From assembly GCF_031951985.1 (NCBI RefSeq), contig NZ_JAVLVU010000001.1:496001-560000 (forward strand): a stretch of 64,000 bases of DNA. Direction: 5' to 3'. This DNA is from Mucilaginibacter terrae (GTDB taxonomy: Bacteria; Bacteroidota; Bacteroidia; Sphingobacteriales; Sphingobacteriaceae). A model generated the notes under the pieces. That model saw only the letters and a list, made by a program, of their open reading frames with translations. It searched no databases and had not been told where the DNA came from. Both the position numbers and the translations under genes were made by a program. Below, one piece after another: positions 36,455 through 44,393 of the stretch. Within the stretch, counting starts at the first letter, position 1. Every line of letters begins with the position of its first letter.

Positions 36455-37600
36455 TTAAAGTACTCCCTTCGTACTTGGTAAAACCATATTGTTCACATCG
36501 CGCCTTACGGCCATTTTTATGGCTTTGGCAAAGGCTTTAAATATAGCTTCTATTTTGTGATGTTCGTTATAGCCTTCGGCTTTTATGTTGAGGTTGCTTT
36601 TCGAGGCATCGGTAAACGACTTAAAGAAGTGGTAAAACATTTCTGTCGGCATGTCGCCCACCTTTTCGCGTTTAAAATCGGCTTCCCAAACTATCCAGTT
36701 GCGGCCGCCAAAGTCGATGGCTGCCTGCGCCAGGCAATCGTCCATAGGCAAACAGAAACCGTAACGCTCAATGCCGCGCTTGTTGCCCAAGGCCGTGGCC
36801 ATGGCTTCGCCCAGTGCAATGCCGGTATCTTCAATGGTGTGATGTTCGTCGATATGTAAATCGCCTTTAGCTACCACTTCCAAATCAATGCTACCGTGAC
36901 GGGCAATTTGGTCTAACATGTGATCGAAAAAGTGTAAGCCCGTATTTACCTTAGCCTCACCCGTTCCATCCAAGTCAATTTTGATAAAAATATCGGTTTC
37001 TTTAGTAGTGCGGCGGTGCTCAATAACACGCTTGCCTACTTTTAAGTATTCGTAAATCTTTTCCCACTCTAAAGTTTTGATAGCTACGGTGGCATTTATG
37101 GCCTCAATTTGTTCAACGGTAAACTCGCCGGCTCCCATGCCTAAGCCGCTGTTAAGCCAGATTGATTTGGTACCTAAATTTTTAGCCAGCAGCACATCGT
37201 TCAGGCGGTCGCCTATTACAAACGAGTTTTCGAGGTCGTATTTTTCGGCGTCAAAGTATTCGGTTAACATGGCTGTGCCTGGCTTGCGGGTGGGGGCACC
37301 GTCTATGGCAAAAGTGCGGTCGATAAATGAGGCGGCAAAGTTTACACCCTCGCCGGCAAAGGTTTTCATCACCAGTTCGTGCACCGGGAAAAAGTTTTCG
37401 TCGGGGTGGGAGATGGTGCCTAAACCATCCTGGTTGGTTACCAGCACCAGTTCGTAATCCAGTTCTTTGGCAATACGGGGCAGGTAGGTAAGCGCACCGG
37501 GGTAAAACTCCAGTTTGTTAAATGAGTCTATCTGTTCGTCGGCACATTCTTTAATCATGGTGCCGTCGCGATCTATAAATAAAATTTTTTTTGCGCTCAT
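36455..37600 (-). CDS. hisB: Bifunctional histidinol-phosphatase / IGP dehydratase
   Basis: This 381-residue fusion has an N-terminal HAD phosphatase (about 1-165) with FIDRDGT (D10 nucleophile, D12), LVTNQDG and GDRLNDV. A C-terminal imidazoleglycerol-phosphate dehydratase (about 190-381) has HFFDHMLDQIARHG, DEHHTIEDTGIALG and NEHHKIEAIFKAFAKA. The phosphatase lacks the cysteine cluster that binds zinc in E. coli HisB; APTRKPGT stands in its place, which I believe is common in this phylum. Its ATG overlaps the hisC stop by 4 bases. It supplies two steps of the pathway. Confidence 0.97.
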   Translation of the reverse strand: MSAKKILFIDRDGTMIKECADEQIDSFNKLEFYPGALTYLPRIAKELDYELVLVTNQDGLGTISHPDENFFPVHELVMKTFAGEGVNFAASFIDRTFAIDGAPTRKPGTAMLTEYFDAEKYDLENSFVIGDRLNDVLLAKNLGTKSIWLNSGLGMGAGEFTVEQIEAINATVAIKTLEWEKIYEYLKVGKRVIEHRRTTKETDIFIKIDLDGTGEAKVNTGLHFFDHMLDQIARHGSIDLEVVAKGDLHIDEHHTIEDTGIALGEAMATALGNKRGIERYGFCLPMDDCLAQAAIDFGGRNWIVWEADFKREKVGDMPTEMFYHFFKSFTDASKSNLNIKAEGYNEHHKIEAIFKAFAKAIKMAVRRDVNNMVLPSTKGVL

Positions 37601-38643
37601 TTAAAGTTAGTTAACGTATTAATGAGGGTGATATTTTCTTGTGGCGTGCCAATAGTTATGCGTAAAGCACCTTCACACAGCTCAACCTTGCTACGGTCGC
37701 GTACAATAATACCATGCTCAACCAAATACTTGTAAATACCCTTGGCATCGGTAGTTTTTGCTAATATAAAGTTAGCGTCCGACGGGTAAATGTCAACTAC
37801 AAAATCAAATTCCTTAAGTTTAAGTACCAAATTATCGCGCTCAGCAAGTGTTTCTTTTATCCAGTTGTTCACCTGCTCTACGTTTTGCAATGCTTCCAGT
37901 GCCAGTTGTTGCGAGGCTTCGTTGATGTTATATGGCGGCTTAACCTTATTCATCACGCCGATGATCTCTTCGCTGGCAAAGGCCATGCCTACACGTAAGG
38001 CCGCCAATCCCCATGCTTTAGAAAGGGTTTGCAGTACTACCAAATTGGCGTATTCGGTAAGTTCCTGAATGAAGCTCTTTTGACGACTATAATTAATATA
38101 CGCCTCATCAATCACTACCAAACCATTAAAGTTGGCCAGCAAAGTTTCAATATCGTCGCGTTTGATAGAGTTACCGGTAGGGTTATTAGGCGAGCAAACG
38201 AAGATAAGTTTCGTGTTTTTATCGATGGCCTCAGCAATGCCTTCCAGGTTAAGCTGATATTCCTCGGTAAGGTTTACCCTTTTAATGGCAATATCGTTAA
38301 TATTAGCCGATACTTCGTACATGCCGTACGTAGGCGGCACCAGTATTACATTGTCTACTCCCGGATTACAAAAGCTGCGAAACAAAATGTCTATAGCTTC
38401 ATCGCTGCCGTTACCCAAAAATATGTTGCGCGCAGGTACGCCTTTAATTTCGCTCAAACGCATTTTAACTGCGTATTGCAGCGGATCGGGGTAGCGATTG
38501 TAGGCTTTTTCCAAGGGAGAGCCAAAAGCGTTTTCATTAGCATCGAGGTACACGCTGGCCTCGCCCTTAAACTCATCACGTGCGGATGAGTAGGGTTTTA
38601 AGTTTTTTATGTTTTCCCGAAGGATGTTATTGATATCGAACAT
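37597..38643 (-). CDS. hisC: Histidinol-phosphate aminotransferase
   Basis: The 348-residue class I/II PLP aminotransferase converts imidazole acetol phosphate to histidinol phosphate. The PLP lysine is K209 in TLSKAWGLAALRVG; LDANENAFGSP, SPNNPTGN and VIDEAYINY are also typical. It overlaps hisB (ATGA) and follows hisD after a 112-bp spacer filled by a palindromic repeat. Confidence 0.97.
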   Translation of the reverse strand: MFDINNILRENIKNLKPYSSARDEFKGEASVYLDANENAFGSPLEKAYNRYPDPLQYAVKMRLSEIKGVPARNIFLGNGSDEAIDILFRSFCNPGVDNVILVPPTYGMYEVSANINDIAIKRVNLTEEYQLNLEGIAEAIDKNTKLIFVCSPNNPTGNSIKRDDIETLLANFNGLVVIDEAYINYSRQKSFIQELTEYANLVVLQTLSKAWGLAALRVGMAFASEEIIGVMNKVKPPYNINEASQQLALEALQNVEQVNNWIKETLAERDNLVLKLKEFDFVVDIYPSDANFILAKTTDAKGIYKYLVEHGIIVRDRSKVELCEGALRITIGTPQENITLINTLTNFK

Positions 38644-38660
38644 TATTCTTTCGTTAGGCT

Positions 38661-38746
38661 CGTCATTGCGAGGTACGAAGCAATCTCTGCGAATGCAAAG
38701 CGTTTAATGCATAGTCCAGAGATTGCTTCGTTCCTCGCAATGACGG
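38661..38746. repeat. Palindromic repeat, CGTCATTGCGAGG family, copy 2
   Basis: Arms of 29 bases (38661-38689 and 38717-38745) pair with one mismatch; the outer ends are CGTCATTGCGAGG and CCTCGCAATGACG. It fills the hisD-hisC spacer and would form a very stable mRNA hairpin. Confidence 0.9.
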
Positions 38747-38755
38747 TGTAAATAA

Positions 38756-40054
38756 TTATTGTTGGGTTCTCACACTTACCGCATTCCTATGCGCATGCAG
38801 TCCCTCCAAATCGGCCAATATTTCTACATGCGGGCCAATATTCTGAATACCCTGCTGCGTTAAATGCTGAAACGTGATCTTCTTCACAAACGAATCGACC
38901 GATACGCCCGAATAAGCCTTGGCATAAGCGCTGGTTGGCAGGGTATGGTTGGTGCCCGATGCATAGTCGCCCACGCTCTCCGGGGTTTGGTTGCCCAAAA
39001 ATACCGAACCTGCGTTGATGATGTCTACGGTGATCTGCTCCCAATTTTCGGTAGCCAGTATTAAATGCTCGGGCGCGTACTGGTTGCTGAACTGCATGGC
39101 TTCACCCAAATTGTTCACCACAACGGCGTACGAATTGGCAATGGCCTGTGCGGCTATTTCGGCACGCGGAAGTACGGGTAACTGCTTCTCTAACTGACTG
39201 ATGGTTTGTTCAACCATTTCGGCAGAGGTAGCTACTAATACCGCCTGACTATCAATGCCATGCTCAGCCTGTGCCAGCAGATCGGCAGCTATATAAGCCG
39301 GGTTGGCAGTTTCATCGGCAATCACCAATACTTCTGATGGTCCGGCGGGCATATCAATAGCCGTAATGGTGGTGCTTTGAATAATGGTTTTGGCCTTGGT
39401 TACAAATTGGTTGCCGGGGCCAAATATTTTATCAACCTTGGTTATGCTCTCAGTACCATAAGCCATAGCAGCTATGGCTTGTGCACCTCCTGCCAAATAA
39501 ACACGGTCAATATCCAGCATTTGTGCCACGTAGGCTATAAAAGCGTTCACTTTACCATTTTTACCAGGAGGAGAGCAAACCACAACTTCTTTGCAACCGG
39601 CAATGCGGGCAGGTATACCCAGCATTAAAAATGTGCTGGGCAACACGGCCGAACCACCCGGAATATACAGGCCAACCTTTTCAATAGGCCGCAACTCGCG
39701 CCAGCAGGTAACGCCGGGCATGGTTTCTACCTTATCTTCGGTTTTGAGCTGGCCTTCGTGAAACTTCCATATATTTTTATAGGCTACCTCAAGCGCGGTT
39801 TTTTGTTCGGGTAACAGGGCGGTGGCAATTTCGGCAAGTTCGGCTTTATCTAAATAAAGCTTATCTAAATGTACCTTATCAAACCTTTGTGCAAAATCAA
39901 ACAGGGCACGGTCGCCTTGTTGTTGCACGGTGTCAATAATGGTTTCAACAACCGAGCGTATCTCATTGGCCGCATCAATATTACGCTGTACCAGAGTTTT
40001 AACCTCTGCAGCGCTTAAATCGGCATAATTATAAACCTTAAGCATATTAAACAT
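38756..40054 (-). CDS. hisD: Histidinol dehydrogenase
   Basis: The 432-residue zinc enzyme makes histidine from histidinol in two NAD-dependent oxidations. Catalytic E329-H330 (YAPEHLIL), zinc ligands Q262, H265 and D363, and the family signature VDMPAG-like IDMPAGPSEVLVIAD are all visible. ATG 40054 is used; a second in-frame ATG lies three codons in. The C-rich repeat at 40062-40088 supplies a purine-rich GGGGGAG stretch just before this start. Confidence 0.97.
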   Translation of the reverse strand: MFNMLKVYNYADLSAAEVKTLVQRNIDAANEIRSVVETIIDTVQQQGDRALFDFAQRFDKVHLDKLYLDKAELAEIATALLPEQKTALEVAYKNIWKFHEGQLKTEDKVETMPGVTCWRELRPIEKVGLYIPGGSAVLPSTFLMLGIPARIAGCKEVVVCSPPGKNGKVNAFIAYVAQMLDIDRVYLAGGAQAIAAMAYGTESITKVDKIFGPGNQFVTKAKTIIQSTTITAIDMPAGPSEVLVIADETANPAYIAADLLAQAEHGIDSQAVLVATSAEMVEQTISQLEKQLPVLPRAEIAAQAIANSYAVVVNNLGEAMQFSNQYAPEHLILATENWEQITVDIINAGSVFLGNQTPESVGDYASGTNHTLPTSAYAKAYSGVSVDSFVKKITFQHLTQQGIQNIGPHVEILADLEGLHAHRNAVSVRTQQ

Positions 40055-40061
40055 TTTTAAT

Positions 40062-40088
40062 AGCTCCCCCTTTAGGGGGCTGGGGGGT
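40062..40088. repeat. Short C/G palindromic repeat, copy 3
   Basis: AGCTCCCCCTTTAGGGGGCT then GGGGGGT lies in the 35-bp hisG-hisD spacer. It is the reverse orientation of copy 1 at 33282. Confidence 0.75.
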
Positions 40089-40089
40089 T

Positions 40090-40941
40090 TTACAATATAA
40101 TTTTCTCTATCGGCATTACCACAATACCTTGCGCGCCGGCTTGTTTAAGCTGGCTTATGCGGCTCCAAAAGTCGCGCTCGGGTATTACGGTGTGTACAGC
40201 TACCCAGTTTTCCTCGGCCAGTGGCACTACTGATGGGCTTTTTACGCCTGGTAACAATTCCAGTATTTTAGGCAGGTTAGCACGCTCAGCATTCAATACT
40301 ACATACTTAGTTTCTTTAGCACGTAATACCGACTGTATGCGTTGTATCAGTTCCTGTATCAAATCATCGTTTTCCGAACCCGGGCGACCAATCATGACCG
40401 CCTCGCTCGACATTACATCGGCAAAAGGTTTTAATCCGTTGCTTTTTAGCGTACCACCTGTTGATACCAAATCGCAAATGGCATCACTCAAACCCAAACC
40501 CGGCGAAATTTCAACCGAACCAGATATGGTGCGTATTTCGGCGTTAATGTTTAGGTTGTCTAAGTATTTACGAAGGATGGCGGGGTAGGTGGTGGCAATG
40601 GAGCGGCCGTTTAGGTCGGCAACGGTTTCGATATTGGTATTGTTGGGTACTGCTATTTTAAGCGAGCATTTACCAAAGCCGAGACGTTGCAGGTAACTTA
40701 CTTCAACTTCGGTTTCCTGTATTACGTTTTCGCCTACAATGCCCAGGTCGGCAATGCCATCTTGTACGTATTCGGGTATATCATCGTCGCGCAAAAAAAG
40801 TATTTCTAACGGAAAGTTAGAGACCGGCGATATTAATGAGCTTTTGTAGTTTTCGAAATTAAGGCCGCAATTTTTGAGCAGCTCTACAGATTTTTCATTG
40901 AGCCTTCCAGATTTCTGGATAGCAATTTTAAGTGTTTTCAC
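40090..40941 (-). CDS. hisG: ATP phosphoribosyltransferase, long form
   Basis: The 283-residue enzyme catalyses the committed step (ATP + PRPP). It is the long, hexameric form: catalytic region with IAIQKSGRLNEKS, DLGIVGENV and SGSVEISPGLGLSDAICDLVSTGGTL, plus a C-terminal ACT-like domain (about 210-283) that binds histidine for feedback inhibition. The start is GTG at 40941. It is the first structural gene of the his operon, preceded by a leader peptide and a promoter on the same strand. Confidence 0.96.
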   Translation of the reverse strand: MKTLKIAIQKSGRLNEKSVELLKNCGLNFENYKSSLISPVSNFPLEILFLRDDDIPEYVQDGIADLGIVGENVIQETEVEVSYLQRLGFGKCSLKIAVPNNTNIETVADLNGRSIATTYPAILRKYLDNLNINAEIRTISGSVEISPGLGLSDAICDLVSTGGTLKSNGLKPFADVMSSEAVMIGRPGSENDDLIQELIQRIQSVLRAKETKYVVLNAERANLPKILELLPGVKSPSVVPLAEENWVAVHTVIPERDFWSRISQLKQAGAQGIVVMPIEKIIL

Positions 40942-41009
40942 AAAGTTGGGGGTATTAAACTATAAAATAAACGGAGGTTTGTTATTTCACGTAGAAACAT
41001 ACATCAATA

Positions 41010-41063
41010 TTATCGCCACAAGGGGCGATGGATATGCAGATGATGTAAGTTGAAACCGTTCAT
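41010..41063 (-). CDS. hisL: Histidine operon leader peptide
   Basis: An ATG at 41063 opens a 17-codon frame, MNGFNLHHLHIHRPLWR, ending in TAA at 41010, 68 bp before the hisG start. Four of six successive codons are CAT (HHLHIH), and it sits between a good promoter and hisG, the layout of an attenuator leader whose ribosome stalls when charged tRNA-His is short. The leader is not one long His run as in enterobacteria, but the location and composition are hard to explain by chance. Confidence 0.8.
   Translation of the reverse strand: MNGFNLHHLHIHRPLWR
41012..41029 (-). promoter_or_regulatory. Hairpin overlapping the his leader stop (attenuator part)
   Basis: ATCGCC and GGCGAT (41024-41029 and 41012-41017) form a 6-bp stem spanning the last leader codons. 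Bases further downstream can pair with the CAT-rich codons instead (GGCGATAATATTGATG), allowing a switch. A clear U-tract terminator before hisG was not found. Confidence 0.5.
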
Positions 41064-41094
41064 TTTTAATAGCTAACGTTTTGATGAGCTGCGG

Positions 41095-41124
41095 CAAATA
41101 TAAAGAGTTATTTATAAAATCAAA
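41095..41124 (-). promoter_or_regulatory. Promoter of the his operon
   Basis: On the minus strand TTTG (41124-41121), an 18-base spacer and TATATTTG (41102-41095) match the Bacteroidota housekeeping promoter. The leader peptide ATG is 31 bp downstream. Confidence 0.75.
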
Positions 41125-41311
41125 ATTTTAACAAAAAGTAATCTATCTTGCTTATAGACTTATCTTAAACATCAGCGTTGTAAGTAAAGTAGTGAAATAT
41201 TAAACAAAATATTGTTTACCCTGAAACTTTTGAGAGTTTTGGTATATTAGTTTATAACTTACTTATTATTGTTACATATATGCCGTTACTTTTAATATTA
41301 AAGGAGGACTC

Positions 41312-43641
41312 ATGAGGTTAGGCGCAATTCGTATTGCAATTATTTATGTAGTACTCGGTATATTATGGATTACACTGAGCGATAAATTGCTGTCTTACTT
41401 CTATGATAGTATCAATACCTCATTATATCATGTAATAAACGTATCAAAAGGTATATTTTATGTTTTAATAACAGGCTGCTTGTTATGGAAACTAATAAAA
41501 GACGATGATGTACGCTTAACCGAAAGCGAAAAGCAATACCGTGATATGTATGCGGGCAGCCCATTGCCCATGTGGATATATGATACGGAAACTTTGAAGT
41601 TTGTATCGGTAAATGATTCGGCCGTGCAAAACTACGGTTACAGTAAAGACGAATTTCTTAGCATGAGTATTCTGGATATACGTCCGCCGGAGGATCGTGA
41701 AAAAGTCATACAATCAATTAAAACAGTTTCAAAACGGATAAAGCATTCGGGTACCTGGATACATAAGAAAGCTGATGGTACATTAATTTATGTAAACATT
41801 AGCGCACAGCAAGTTAAATTTAATAACAAGCTGCATGTAATGGTAATTGCCCAGGACGTTAACGATCATATTATTTTTGAACAGCGATTAAAAAGCCTGA
41901 ATAATGAACTGCTTGAAAAGCAGGGAAAATTGATTCAAACACAAAAGATAGCCAAAGTGGCCGGCTGGGAGCTTTACGTAAGCAACAGAAACATGATGTG
42001 GTCGGACGAAATGCACATACTGACCGAAACCCATCCCGACAATCACCAAAATCTATGGCACCGGTATCTGAAAATTGTTCATGATGATGATAGGGACAAA
42101 ACTGAGAAAGCTCTTGAATGCCTGATTAAAAGTAATCAGGAGGTTAATTTGGTAATACGGTTAGTATTAAACAATAACAAAATCTGTTATGTAAGGCAAC
42201 AAGCCAAACTCGAAATGCTTAATGGCGAGCCTTATAAAATAACAGGCATCATGCAAGATATAACCGCGTATAAGAGGCTCGAATTAGAGCGCAATAAATA
42301 CCAGATTAATCTCGAAGATACCTTAAACTCTATGAGTGAAAGCTTTTTTGCTTTGGATAACGAGCTTAAATTTATAAAAGTAAATTCGAAGTTTGAAGAG
42401 GAGACCGGCTTTTGGGCTAAAGATGTATTGGGGCGCTATTTGCTCGATGTTTTCCATGAAGATAAAGAAGACAGTGCTTGCAAACAGTTTAGAGAGGTAT
42501 TGACCGATCGCCGGTCTCGCAGGTTTGAAAATTATGCGCAAAGTTTAGAAAAGTGGCTACTGTATTCTGTTTATCCAACGGATGAGGGTTTAGCTATATA
42601 TTTTCAGGATATAACCGGGCAAAAAAATAAAGATATTCAACTCAAGCAAGCGCTCGAACGCTACCACATCGTACTTAAAGCTACCAATGATGTTATTTAT
42701 GATTACGATATGGTGCATAATAACATCATTTACAACACAAGCCTAACTCAGTTACTAAATTGCGATTTGCGGAATATAAACTATGATTTACACTGGTGGC
42801 GTTCTTTAATTCATCCTGATGACGTTGCAAGTGTGGTAAAAAGCCAGGCTAAAGTGTTACAAAATAAAGGAACTAACTGGTGGTGTGAATATCGTATTGA
42901 CTGCGGGCAGCAGGAATATAAATATGTTTACGATCAGGGATATTTTATTTATGATGATGCTGGTACACCTGTAAGGCTTATTGGAGCTGTAAAAAACATT
43001 GATGAATACTTAAGCGCTACGACGAGGAAAATAAGCGCCTTGCCGAAATTATTACCAAGGTTAACAACATGGTGGTGGTTATGGACAAGCAAGACAATAT
43101 TACCTGGGTTAACAAAGCTTTTGAAGATTACTCGCAATTAGGTATAGAAAACTTAATAGGTAACCATTTTAATGATGTGCTTGCCGACCTTGAAGTGCCT
43201 GCCCAAATGCTCGATATTATTAATGAGCGCAAAGCCCGGATCGAAACATTTGCCATTGAAGTAACCCACTACTTACCGTATTGCGGTCGTCAATGGCTCG
43301 AAATTGAATATACCCCGCTGTTTGATAGCTTAAGTAAACACACAGGTTACATAGCCGTTCATCAAAAAATTACCAGCCGTAAAGAGAAGGAAGAACGGGT
43401 AAACCAGCAAAATAAAACCTTGCAGGAAATTGCCTGGCTTAGTTCGCACGAGGTACGGCGGCCTGTGGCATCCATACTCGGGTTGGTTTATCTGGCTAAA
43501 GATGTACAAACCGAGCATGAACGCGAAGAAATTTTTGAAATGATCAACCACTGCGCACAGGAGCTCGACAGTATTGTTCATGTAATATCTGAACGGGTAA
43601 ATGAAAATTTAGACTTAACCTCTGCCGCTCATGGAGGGTGA
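41312..43641 (+). pseudogene. Multi-PAS membrane sensor with an apparent frameshift, no ATPase domain
   Basis: The first frame (41312-43141) has two membrane helices (about 5-27 and 42-62) and four PAS domains. After AVKNIDEYL it runs into a non-homologous tail. The third frame continues naturally as RYDEENKRLAEIITKVNNMV into a fifth PAS domain and an H-box, WLSSHEVRRPVASILGLV, ending at 43641. One missing A in TTAAGCGC at about 43010-43014 explains the break (Leu-Lys-Arg expected). Restored length is about 776 residues. The protein stops after the dimerisation/phosphoacceptor helices and has no HATPase domain, so even repaired it could not self-phosphorylate. A GGAGG site precedes the ATG. 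Confidence 0.8.
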
Positions 43642-43662
43642 CATCATTCGTTAAATTGAAGC

Positions 43663-44154
43663 TTACTTTATAAGGTGCAGTATCTCGCTTATGGGCTGGT
43701 CGCTGTTTATTAATATACCGGTAACACCAGCAGAAGTGCCAGCTTCTACATCTCGCTCGCGGTCGCCAATAAAGTAAGATAGGGCAGGGTCGAGGTTGTA
43801 CTGCTCAATACCACGTAACAACATACCGGGTTGTGGCTTACGGCAATTGCATGTACCGGTAAAGTTAGGGTGATGCGGGCAGTAATAAATATCGGTAAAA
43901 GTTACACCATGCTGTGCATAAGTGTCTTTTAAGTGTTGGTGCATTTGGGCCAGGGTTTCTTCGGTATACCAGCCTTTTGCCAAACCTCCCTGATTGGTTG
44001 CTACAATTAATAAAAAACCTCTATCTTGCAGTTCCTTTAAAGCGGCAAAGTTATCAAGCACTTTAAAGTCTTCAACCCGGCATACATAGTCGCCAAGTTC
44101 CTTGTTCAAAACGCCGTCGCGGTCTAAAAATACCGCTTTGTTCTTATTAGTCAT
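43663..44154 (-). CDS. gmhB: D-glycero-D-manno-heptose 1,7-bisphosphate 7-phosphatase (HAD family)
   Basis: The 163-residue HAD phosphatase acts in ADP-heptose synthesis for lipopolysaccharide. It shows FLDRDGVLN (D11, D13), VATNQGGLAKG, the zinc loop CPHHPNFTGTCNCRKP and GDRERDVEAG. ATG 44154 is chosen over an upstream TTG at 44178. It resembles the HisB phosphatase half but keeps the zinc cysteines that HisB lacks. Other heptose genes are not in the window, so a histidinol-phosphate side role cannot be excluded. Confidence 0.88.
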   Translation of the reverse strand: MTNKNKAVFLDRDGVLNKELGDYVCRVEDFKVLDNFAALKELQDRGFLLIVATNQGGLAKGWYTEETLAQMHQHLKDTYAQHGVTFTDIYYCPHHPNFTGTCNCRKPQPGMLLRGIEQYNLDPALSYFIGDRERDVEAGTSAGVTGILINSDQPISEILHLIK

Positions 44155-44324
44155 GTTATATTGTGTAATCAATACCAAATATAAGGCTTAGGTACCGGTT
44201 TGGTGTATGCAATATTAAATTGGCAATAATTTAGCGTTATATTTTAAATTGTTGTTATGAAATTGAAAATTAGTAGCGCGTTTAAGCTATAAAATTTTGA
44301 AAATTCATAAAAAAGCAATTTAAA

Positions 44325-44355
44325 TTTCGTCTAAACAACAAAAACAGTATATTCG
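44325..44355 (+). promoter_or_regulatory. Weak candidate promoter of gltB
   Basis: TTTCG, 18 bases, then TATATTCG is one mismatch per box from the TTTG/TAnnTTTG consensus and ends 38 bp before the gltB ATG. Confidence 0.3.
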
Positions 44356-44393
44356 TACTAATAGCCCCGCTTTACAATATATTATTTTAAACA

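Noticed and set aside
32166-38746. Repeated palindromes as a CRISPR array
   Set aside because: Units are few, unequally spaced, of different families, and separated by genes; no cas gene is present.
43069-43641. A separate 190-residue PAS/H-box gene
   Set aside because: The same frame extends upstream to the point where the previous gene loses homology, so it is the second half of a frameshifted gene.
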